Below, in pieces: positions 57,832 to 64,000 of a stretch of DNA of 64,000 nucleotides. How positions within the stretch are numbered: the stretch's first letter is position 1; every line of letters starts with the position of its first letter. The notes under the pieces are model-generated. The model was not told the DNA's origin. It saw only the letters and a list, made by a program, of their open reading frames with translations, and ran no database searches. Position numbers and translations under genes: made by a program. The DNA is from Raskinella chloraquaticus (SeqCode) (GTDB taxonomy: Bacteria; Pseudomonadota; Alphaproteobacteria; Rhizobiales; UBA4765). The DNA is taken from NCBI GenBank assembly GCA_002365175.1, contig DEZK01000019.1:129255-193254 (forward strand), written 5' to 3'.

Positions 57832-57926
57832 TCTTTCCTCCTTGCAGCGCCATTTTCGCGCCATCATACCGCCCATAACACCTTCCAGCCTCTATCAATG
57901 CGCCCGAACCCGGCGCAGCGGAGACG

Positions 57927-58670
57927 ATGATGGCAAACTTTTCAGAACTGCGCACCCGCTTCATGCTGATGATCGCTTTGGCGATCGCAGCCGCTTGCTC
58001 CACCACATCTCTCCACGCCGCCGATGGCGCCGAACCGGCCCGCCTGTCATTGACAGGCCGGGGCGAAGCGCATGCCACGCCCGACATCGCCACCATTACC
58101 ATCGGCGTCGTGACCCAGGGAGCCAACGCCCGTGACGCCGCCCAGGCCAACAACCGCGCCATGAACGAGGCCGTCAACAGCCTCAAGGCTGGCGGTATCG
58201 AGGCGCGTGATTTGCAAACCTCGAATTATACCATTCAGCCTCTCTATACGTCTGATCCCAACCGCTCCACCACGCCGCGCATCGCCAGCTATCGCGCCAC
58301 CAACACGCTCATCGTGCAGATACGCGATCTCACCAAGGTAGGCGACCTGCTCGAGCGGGCCGTTTCGCTCGGCGCCAATACCGTCAGCGGGCCGAATTTT
58401 TCGTTGGCCGACCCGGAGATGAAACGCAACGAGGCGCGCAAGGCAGCAATGGCGGATGCCCTCGCGCGCGCTAGACTCTACGCTGAAGGGTTGGGTTTTC
58501 GCCTTGGGCGTGTGTTGATGGTCCGTGAGGGTGAAACTTTTGCCCGCGCCCGCCCCTTATCAGCCGAAGTGCGCGCTGCCGCTTCGCCCGCCCCTCCCCC
58601 CATCGAGGCCGGCGAAAGCACGATTTCCGCAAATGTCAGCGTCGATTGGGAAATCCTGCCGCCTCAATAG
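57927..58670 (+). CDS. SIMPL domain (DUF541) periplasmic protein
   Basis: A 247-residue exported protein with an N-terminal signal (MLMIALAIAAACSTTSLHA), which either ends as a signal-peptidase I site or as a lipobox at IAAAC. The body is the SIMPL domain: RLSLTGRGEAHATPDIATITIGVVT, then ARDLQTSNYTIQPLY and ANTVSGPNFSLADPE. E. coli YggE-like relatives are linked to oxidative-stress tolerance, though the mechanism is unclear. It is divergent from the dehydratase gene, 95 bases apart. Confidence 0.85.
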   Translation: MMANFSELRTRFMLMIALAIAAACSTTSLHAADGAEPARLSLTGRGEAHATPDIATITIGVVTQGANARDAAQANNRAMNEAVNSLKAGGIEARDLQTSNYTIQPLYTSDPNRSTTPRIASYRATNTLIVQIRDLTKVGDLLERAVSLGANTVSGPNFSLADPEMKRNEARKAAMADALARARLYAEGLGFRLGRVLMVREGETFARARPLSAEVRAAASPAPPPIEAGESTISANVSVDWEILPPQ

Positions 58671-58844
58671 GCTGACAATCGAGTTTTCCTGTCAATATAG
58701 CACTCATCAGCGCCAGATATTACCATAGAAGGGACTTGCCATCCCCTGAATTTTGCCATATTGCGCTGCACAATAATCGTATTCATCAAGGTTGGATCAA
58801 CTGTTAGATCAATACCTTCCCTCTCCTCTCCAGGACATTTCCAG

Positions 58845-59216
58845 ATGACATATCCTAATCGCGCTACCTTGCGCGCACTCGGTATTTTGCTTGCCACCAG
58901 TTGCTCGATGTTTTCTTTTGCCTCTCAAGCAAAACAGGTTGGCGTTGCCTCCTACTATGGCGCCGAGCTTCATGGGCATCGGACCGCCTCGGGCGCCCGT
59001 TTCAACCGCCACGCCATGACGGCTGCCCATCGCACCCTGCCCTTCGGGACCCAATTGCGTGTCACCAACCTGTCAAACGGCAAAAGCGTCGTCGTGCGCA
59101 TCAATGATCGCGGCCCCTTCGTGCGCCGCCGCGTGCTTGATGTGAGCGAGGCCGCCGCCCGCCAACTCGGCTTTATCGCCCGCGGCACTGCGAAAATCGC
59201 GTACGAGGCGCTTTGA
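58845..59216 (+). CDS. RlpA-like septal ring lytic transglycosylase (DPBB domain only)
   Basis: A 123-residue exported protein. ATG 58845 follows AGGA by ten bases, and a signal peptide (LGILLATSCSMFSFASQA) precedes a double-psi beta-barrel: GVASYYGAELHGHRTASG, FNRHAMTAAHRTLPFGT, then LRVTNLSNGKSVVVRINDRGPF. The Asp and His of the RlpA active site are present. It has no SPOR domain, so it may not localise to the septum by itself. A 174-base A+T-richer leader likely holds its promoter. Confidence 0.88.
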   Translation: MTYPNRATLRALGILLATSCSMFSFASQAKQVGVASYYGAELHGHRTASGARFNRHAMTAAHRTLPFGTQLRVTNLSNGKSVVVRINDRGPFVRRRVLDVSEAAARQLGFIARGTAKIAYEAL

Positions 59217-59264
59217 CAGCGGGGCGTCGCGGGATTACCGCTGCAAGCTTGCAGCGGGTGCCCC

Positions 59265-59876
59265 ATGCCAAAAACCGATACGCTCTTCGTCACCAAACTC
59301 TATGCGGCCCGCTCTGGTTCAGCCGCCACCCTGGCTGATCTTGAAACAGCCTGTCGCCAGCTCGCCGTAGATGACGAGGCGGGGCGGGCGTGGTGCCTGG
59401 CTCACGCCTATCCGGGCTACACCTCTTACGGGTCGCTGAACGATCTGCCATGGCGCTTTTCTGTGGTGAAATCGCTGGTGCGTTCGCTTGATCGTCACGT
59501 GGCGCGGTTTGCTGATGAGGTCGGTTTTGATCTGGGCGAGCACCCGCTCGTCCTCGACAGCCTGTGGGTGAATGTTCTTGATCCCGGCGGCTTCCATGCC
59601 GGCCATATTCATCCGAATTCTGTCGTCAGCGGCACGTTTTATGTCACATCGCCAGAAGGCGCCGGCACGATCCGTTTCGAGGACCCGCGCCTGCCGGCGA
59701 TGATGGCGGCCCCGCCGCGCCGCAAGGACGCCGGCACTGACATGCGAAGCTTCATCGAGCGCGAGCCCAGACCAGGCTCATTGCTGCTGTGGGAAAGCTG
59801 GCTGCGCCATGAGGTGCGCCCCAACCGCGCGAGCGCCGAGCGCATCTCCATCAGCTTCAATTACCGCTGGCGCTGA
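59265..59876 (+). CDS. TIGR02466-family putative 2OG-Fe(II) oxygenase
   Basis: A 203-residue protein of a small family of predicted iron/2-oxoglutarate oxygenases. The metal triad is suggested by HIHPNSVVSGTFYV (His), a following acidic site, and SWLRHEVRPN (His), with Arg/Ser in RISISFNYRW for the cosubstrate. No signal peptide. It starts 48 bases after the RlpA gene on the same strand and ends seven bases before a convergent MFS gene. Substrate unknown. Confidence 0.8.
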   Translation: MPKTDTLFVTKLYAARSGSAATLADLETACRQLAVDDEAGRAWCLAHAYPGYTSYGSLNDLPWRFSVVKSLVRSLDRHVARFADEVGFDLGEHPLVLDSLWVNVLDPGGFHAGHIHPNSVVSGTFYVTSPEGAGTIRFEDPRLPAMMAAPPRRKDAGTDMRSFIEREPRPGSLLLWESWLRHEVRPNRASAERISISFNYRWR

Positions 59877-59883
59877 GCCGACC

Positions 59884-61110
59884 TCAGGCTGTCTGCAATT
59901 GGGTAGCCTGCCGGCGGCGCCACAGCAGCCAGGCGACGATAGCGAGATTGACGCCGTTCCACGCCGCCCCGTTGAGAAAGGCCAGCCGGTAGGAAAACGT
60001 CAGGTCGAAAATAACGCCCGACATATAGCCGCCGACCGCCATGCCGGCGATGGTCGCCGAAATGACGAAGCCGATGCGCTGCCCGGCCTCCTGCGGCGGC
60101 AGGAACTCCCGGCAGATGACCGCATACATCGGCACGATGCCGCCCTGAAACAGGCCGAAAATGCCGGAGATGACATAAAGCGAGGTCAGTCCATCGAAAT
60201 AGAGGTAGAGGACAAGGGCGATGCCCTGCATCAGCGATCCGATGACAAGCGTCGTCGAGCCGCCGATACGGTCAGCAAGAATACCTGAGGCGATGCGCGA
60301 GAAAATGCCAAGAAAAAGCATCAGCGACAGCATTTCAGCGCCACGCGCCACGCCGTAACCGAGGTCTCCGCAATAGGCGACAATATGCACTTGCGGCATC
60401 GACATGGCGACACAACAGGAAAAGCCGGCAATCATCAGCAGGATCTGCAGCGCGCGCGGCGAAACGCCCAGATCAGCCCGCGCCGCTTCCGTGGCAGCCC
60501 TTGCCTCATCCATCACGCGCTGCGACGGTCGCCGGCGCACCAGCCATGACAGCGGCAGGATGAGCGCCGCAACCGCGATACCGATGCCGATATAGGTGCC
60601 GCGCCAACCGAAATGCGGAATTGAGGCCGTTATGATCAGCGGCCACACCGTGCCGGCAAGGTAATTGCCGGAGGCGACGATGACGACAGCAAGCCCGCGC
60701 TTCCTGACAAACCAGTGCGAGATATCAGCCATCATCGGCGCAAACCCGGCGCCAGCGCCGATACCAATGAGGATATGCAGCACAGAAAATCCGGTCACCC
60801 CCGGGACAAGCCCTGCCAGAACGAAACCCGTGCCCGAGGCAAGACTGGCAATGGCAATCGGCAGGACAATTCCAAACCGGTCCGACAGGCGGCCAAGCAC
60901 GATGGTGCCGAAGGCAAATCCAACCATCGTCAGCGTATAGGGGAGAGATGCCTGGCCACGAGCGATGCCAAACTCGGCCTGAACCGCTGGCAGGACCACG
61001 ATGATCGCCCACATGCCAACGCCCGAAATCGTCGAGATCACCAGCGCCAGCAGGAGACGCCAATAGGCGTAGGGGCTATCGGGCAGAGCTTCGGAACGCG
61101 CCATCATCAT
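59884..61110 (-). CDS. MFS transporter
   Basis: A 408-residue major facilitator with twelve hydrophobic segments, a cytoplasmic loop after helix 2 (LGRLSDRFG) and a central loop (RRRPSQRVMDEARAATEAARADLG). It resembles proton-coupled carriers of the YbfB/OFA-like type; substrate cannot be told. Minus-strand gene, 78 bases after the proline-racemase-family gene in the same orientation, so it might move a related compound. Confidence 0.8.
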   Translation of the reverse strand: MMMARSEALPDSPYAYWRLLLALVISTISGVGMWAIIVVLPAVQAEFGIARGQASLPYTLTMVGFAFGTIVLGRLSDRFGIVLPIAIASLASGTGFVLAGLVPGVTGFSVLHILIGIGAGAGFAPMMADISHWFVRKRGLAVVIVASGNYLAGTVWPLIITASIPHFGWRGTYIGIGIAVAALILPLSWLVRRRPSQRVMDEARAATEAARADLGVSPRALQILLMIAGFSCCVAMSMPQVHIVAYCGDLGYGVARGAEMLSLMLFLGIFSRIASGILADRIGGSTTLVIGSLMQGIALVLYLYFDGLTSLYVISGIFGLFQGGIVPMYAVICREFLPPQEAGQRIGFVISATIAGMAVGGYMSGVIFDLTFSYRLAFLNGAAWNGVNLAIVAWLLWRRRQATQLQTA

Positions 61111-61188
61111 GGCAGCACCATCATCAGCCGCCCTCGTGAAGTCAATCGCCCCGGCCGCGATGCAGTCATGCAGTCGGCAGGGTGAGCG

Positions 61189-62247
61189 TCACTCCTGACT
61201 GAGCATCGTTCTGCCACCATCGCCAACGCCCCATGTATCCGACAGAACATAGCCCTCGGGATAAGGATCGCTCGGGTCAAGCACGTAGTGATGAAATCCG
61301 GTGATCCAGCCCCGTCCCTCGATGCTGGGGATGATGGCTGGACGCCCGCCAAGCTGTGCTTCTTCCTCGATGACACCGCGAAAGCGCGAACCGATGAGCG
61401 ATTCATGGACGAGACTATCGCCAAGTGTCATCTCGCCGCGCGCGTGAAGGACAGCAAGCCTTGCCGACAACCCGGTTCCCGTCGGGCTGCGATCCGAGCG
61501 TCCAGGTGCAACGATGCAGGTGTTGCGCGCCACCGTTCCCGGTCCTGCAAACGGCGCGTTGAGCTGGACAATCGACACGCCACGAATAGCCGGGTTCTCC
61601 GGATGCGCAACATCGGGAAACTGCGCGCGCGCTGCCACCCGCACTGCTTCGCCCAGTTCAGCCAGCGCCCGCGCTTCGCCAGCCTCCAAACGCAAACCAA
61701 GCCGCGTCGCATCGACCAGCGCGTAGATCATGCCCCCATAAGCGATATCGATCACGATCTCACGGCCATCGCCGAGCCGCAGCTTCTGGTCAAGAAGCAG
61801 GGCCTGACAGGCGACATTGCGCAGTATCACCGATCGGCATTTGCCGTTCTGGCAACGGGCCACCACATCGACCGGTCCGCCCGGCATATCGAGACGAAAG
61901 CGTGTCTCGGGCTCCACCATCGCCACCATGCCGGTTTCAAGCAGGACGGTCGCAATGCAGATGGTGTTTGAACCCGACATCGGCGGATATTCGGTGGGTT
62001 CCATGATGATGGCGCCGGCTGCACAGTCAGGGCGTTTTGCCGGGACAATCAGATTGATGTGACGCGCCACCGAACCACGCGGCTCGCACAATAGAAAGCG
62101 CCGCAGCCCGTCCTGCTCGCGTGCGAAAGCCTGCATCATGGCAAACACGCTGTCACCGGGCGGCGGCAGGATGCCGCCAACGATGACATCGCCGATTTCG
62201 CCCTCGGCATGGCAGCCGACAACCTGGATGACACGCCGCGCCTGCAT
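61189..62247 (-). CDS. Proline racemase/hydroxyproline epimerase family protein lacking both catalytic cysteines
   Basis: A 352-residue diaminopimelate-epimerase-like fold protein of the proline racemase family (HAEGEIGDVIVGG, GSVARHINLIVP). Racemases use two cysteines, in MCGHG and SPCGTG motifs; here they read MSGSNT (Ser ~91, and the usual His is also Ser) and SPTGTG (Thr ~256). A Cys/Thr pair marks 3-hydroxyproline dehydratases, so this Ser/Thr form is unlikely to be a standard racemase. Asp ~252 is kept. GAGGAAA before the ATG overlaps the HlyU stop, so the two genes are probably co-translated. Confidence 0.8.
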   Translation of the reverse strand: MQARRVIQVVGCHAEGEIGDVIVGGILPPPGDSVFAMMQAFAREQDGLRRFLLCEPRGSVARHINLIVPAKRPDCAAGAIIMEPTEYPPMSGSNTICIATVLLETGMVAMVEPETRFRLDMPGGPVDVVARCQNGKCRSVILRNVACQALLLDQKLRLGDGREIVIDIAYGGMIYALVDATRLGLRLEAGEARALAELGEAVRVAARAQFPDVAHPENPAIRGVSIVQLNAPFAGPGTVARNTCIVAPGRSDRSPTGTGLSARLAVLHARGEMTLGDSLVHESLIGSRFRGVIEEEAQLGGRPAIIPSIEGRGWITGFHHYVLDPSDPYPEGYVLSDTWGVGDGGRTMLSQE

Positions 62248-62256
62248 GACGTTTCC

Positions 62257-62538
62257 TCAGGTGAAGAGGCGATCGCCCTGCTCGTCGATGAGCTGGCGCG
62301 CCTTCATCGTCGTGAAGGCCACCGCCCCGTCAAAATCAGCCTGCCGGTCGGCGCGCACAAAGCGGTGCGTCTTCGTTTCATCGCCGATCACCTTGTCGAT
62401 GAAGCCCGCCGTCTGGAACTGGCCGTTTTCACTGTAAGGCGCCGGGCGGATGACAAAGCCCTTGTAGTCAACCGGCGGCGCCTCGCGCGCACTGTCGCGC
62501 TTCCCACCGCCTGCAAAAAGCTTGCTGAGCCAGCCCAT
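62257..62538 (-). CDS. HlyU-family protein
   Basis: A 93-residue protein matching HlyU (PF10115) in YKGFVIRPAPYSENGQFQTAGFI and HRFVRADRQADFDGAVAFTTMKARQLIDEQG. The name comes from a Vibrio haemolysin regulator, but this small family is widely found in alphaproteobacteria without a proven role. GAGGTAGGG lies just upstream of ATG 62538. It is followed nine bases later by the racemase-family gene. Confidence 0.8.
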   Translation of the reverse strand: MGWLSKLFAGGGKRDSAREAPPVDYKGFVIRPAPYSENGQFQTAGFIDKVIGDETKTHRFVRADRQADFDGAVAFTTMKARQLIDEQGDRLFT

Positions 62539-62876
62539 CCCTACCTCGACCTGTTGACATCACATTCGTTTCGCGTCACGGCACCAGCCACTTGGTCTCA
62601 ATGGCGCCTGGCTTGGTATCAAGCCTTGCTGCCTCCATGTCAGGCTCGCGCGCTGTGGTCCACATCCCTTCGCTGAAGAGTGACAGGGGACGCAGCTCAA
62701 GGCAATGTCCCCTCGCGCTGCGCGCCGTGCCCCCGCAGCGCCACTTCGGTGCATTCATGCAGTCAGTGCATTATTATCGTGGCAATCGACGGATTTATCC
62801 GATCCTGAGCCGCAATTAGCCTCCTCTCCGTCAATGCGGACACGCCGAAGGGACGCAGACAACCGGAGGATTTCCA
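62539..62876. other. Intergenic region, no gene seen
   Basis: The 338 bases between the divergent HlyU-like gene and the FAH-like gene hold only short frames that look random, with Arg- or Pro-rich translations. The leaders and promoters of both flanking genes must lie here. No RNA gene or repeat was recognised. Confidence 0.6.
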
Positions 62877-63788
62877 ATGCTATCACGCCGTTCATTCGTT
62901 GCGGTCGCAGGCGCCGCCATCCTGGTTGATCGGGTGCAGGCACAGACCGCGCCGACATCCCATGCACCGACGCAGTTTGTTCGCATCTCCCATCAAGGCA
63001 AACCGGCCATCGCACGGATCGATGGCGACAAGGCCACACTGTGGTCAAGCACCAGCCTTGCCGACGCCTTGACTGGCAAAGGTCAGGCAAAGACAACAAC
63101 AATTCCCCTTGCTTCAGCTGACATCCTGCCCAACGTCGACGCCAACGCCAAAATCCTGTGCATGGCCCTGAACTACGTGAACCATGCCGCCGAGGCCAAA
63201 CAGCCCGTGCCGGAATCGCCGCTCCTGTTCTTCAAAAGCCAGGAGGCGATGATCGCGCCAACCGCCTTGATCGCGCCACCGGCCATCTACAGCAAGCTCG
63301 ATTATGAGGGAGAGCTGGCGATCATGATCGGCAAGGAAGCGCTCGCCGTTTCCGTTGACAAGGCGTGGGACCATGTGGCGGGCGTTGCAGCCTTCAATGA
63401 CACAACCGCACGCGACCTGCAGGACGTGAAAGCCGGCCAGCGCACCCATCTCGACTGGTTCTCGGCAAAAAGCCTTGACCGCTCCACGCCGGTTGGCCGT
63501 TTTGTCCCCGTCGCTCACATCGCTGATGACCTCAAGGCCAGGCGCACCCGGGTGATGACCCGCGTCAATGGCGAGGAGCGGCAGAATGCAGCGATCGCCG
63601 ACATGGTGTTCGACATCCCGCAGATCGTTTCCTTCATTTCAACCCGTGTCCGCCTCAGCCCGGGCGATATCATCGCCACCGGCACGCCGCCAGGTGTTGG
63701 CTTTGGCTCGGGACGTTTCCTTAAAAAAGGCGACGTCGTGGAAGTTGAGATCAGCGGTTTGCCGGTCCTGCGCAGCGTGATCGGCTAA
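62877..63788 (+). CDS. Fumarylacetoacetate hydrolase-fold protein with Tat-like signal
   Basis: A 303-residue protein. ATG 62877 follows GGAGG by six bases. The N-terminus LSRRSFVAVAGAAILVDRVQAQ has a twin-arginine start and hydrophobic core, an export signal unusual for this fold. The body is the FAH/HpaG fold: CMALNYVNHAAEAKQPVPESPLLF, DYEGELAIMIGK (metal Glu), FNDTTARDLQ, AKSLDRSTPVGRF and IATGTPPGVGFGSGRFLKKGD. Possible roles are hydrolysis or decarboxylation of a beta-diketo acid. The cytosolic form is the norm. Confidence 0.85.
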   Translation: MLSRRSFVAVAGAAILVDRVQAQTAPTSHAPTQFVRISHQGKPAIARIDGDKATLWSSTSLADALTGKGQAKTTTIPLASADILPNVDANAKILCMALNYVNHAAEAKQPVPESPLLFFKSQEAMIAPTALIAPPAIYSKLDYEGELAIMIGKEALAVSVDKAWDHVAGVAAFNDTTARDLQDVKAGQRTHLDWFSAKSLDRSTPVGRFVPVAHIADDLKARRTRVMTRVNGEERQNAAIADMVFDIPQIVSFISTRVRLSPGDIIATGTPPGVGFGSGRFLKKGDVVEVEISGLPVLRSVIG

Positions 63789-63834
63789 AGGATCAGCGGC
63801 GAACGCTCCCGCGCGCTCGCCGCTTTCCTGCCGC

Positions 63835-64000
63835 TTAGCGCGCCTTGACGGCCTGATCACCGAAATCGCTGAACAATCCGTCAATGCCGAGCGCGAAATA
63901 GGCCTTGTATTCTGCCTGCGGGTCGCCCTTGAAATTCGAGGCAAGGCGGCGCGGCTCGGAGCGGAATGTCCAGGTGTGGACGAACAAGCCCAATGCATGG
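63835..64000 (-). CDS. Glycerophosphodiester phosphodiesterase (3' part)
   Basis: The C-terminal ~55 residues of a minus-strand protein that enters the window from the right. VHTWTFRSEPRRLASNF, then AEYKAYFALGIDGLFSDFGDQA match the final strand and helix of GDPD (UgpQ/GlpQ) TIM barrels, which release glycerol 3-phosphate from glycerophosphodiesters. The start is outside the window. It is convergent with the FAH-like gene, with 46 bases between. Confidence 0.8.
   Translation of the reverse strand, partial: HALGLFVHTWTFRSEPRRLASNFKGDPQAEYKAYFALGIDGLFSDFGDQAVKAR

Overview
The window is G+C-rich chromosomal DNA of an alphaproteobacterium, most likely order Hyphomicrobiales (Rhizobiales). The evidence is the alphaproteobacterial gene order rsmH-ftsL-ftsI-murEF-mraY-murD-ftsW-murGCB-ddl-ftsQAZ-lpxC-bamD-recN-ligA, TadE/TadG-like genes, extensin-like secreted proteins, a DUF2293 protein, an ArsR-methyltransferase fusion next to metF/metH, and a 27-residue membrane peptide of a type seen in this order. 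Genus cannot be read from the sequence. Nothing points to a phage, plasmid, insertion sequence or CRISPR array.

Layout. 1-651: 3' end of a Bcr/CflA-type efflux pump. 643-28164 (all minus strand): the division and cell-wall (dcw) cluster, read from rsmH down to ligA, with most junctions tightly spaced or overlapping. It is interrupted between murB and ddl by three tight-adherence (Tad) pilus-type genes, two tadE-like and one tadG-like whose C-terminal part is a duplicated jelly-roll-like module. mraZ is missing at the head of the cluster. 28348-28793: the RNase P RNA gene with its promoter and a hairpin, preceded by an AmpD-type amidase and an extensin-like lipoprotein. 30469-36665: DUF2293 gene, then a methionine-cycle operon (ArsR/SAM-methyltransferase fusion, metF, metH) with a near-palindromic operator over the promoter. 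36670-38708: a soluble chemoreceptor-like protein with a PilZ domain, then a 27-aa membrane peptide gene with its own promoter and terminator. 39658-41729: an EF-hand protein, an ECF sigma factor, a membrane anti-sigma candidate and a periplasmic metal-sensor-like protein in one operon. 41736-51433: amidase, YeeE/YedE sulfur transporter, EttA, tRNA-Ile2, hydrolase, acyltransferase, a beta-decarboxylating dehydrogenase and small secreted proteins.

51622-56510 looks like a small aromatic-degradation island: protocatechuate 3,4-dioxygenase (pcaH, pcaG), a beta-keto-acid cleavage enzyme, a double-VOC dioxygenase-like protein, DoxX and a Tat-exported metallohydrolase. 56617-64000 holds arfB, a periplasmic cyclohexadienyl dehydratase, a SIMPL protein, RlpA, a TIGR02466 oxygenase, an MFS carrier, HlyU, a proline-racemase-family protein lacking both catalytic cysteines, a Tat-signal FAH-fold protein, and the 3' end of a glycerophosphodiester phosphodiesterase.

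How the parts fit: the dcw block makes lipid II (murC-F, mraY, murG), polymerises it at the septum (ftsW, ftsI, ftsL, ftsQ, ftsA, ftsZ) and adds envelope assembly (lpxC, bamD). The AmpD amidase and RlpA act on the same wall. MurE carries the motif for meso-diaminopimelate, as expected for a Gram-negative wall. The most unusual items are the Tad/jelly-roll insertion, the duplicated motif in BamD, the racemase-family protein without its cysteines, and the likely SAH-responsive methionine operon.
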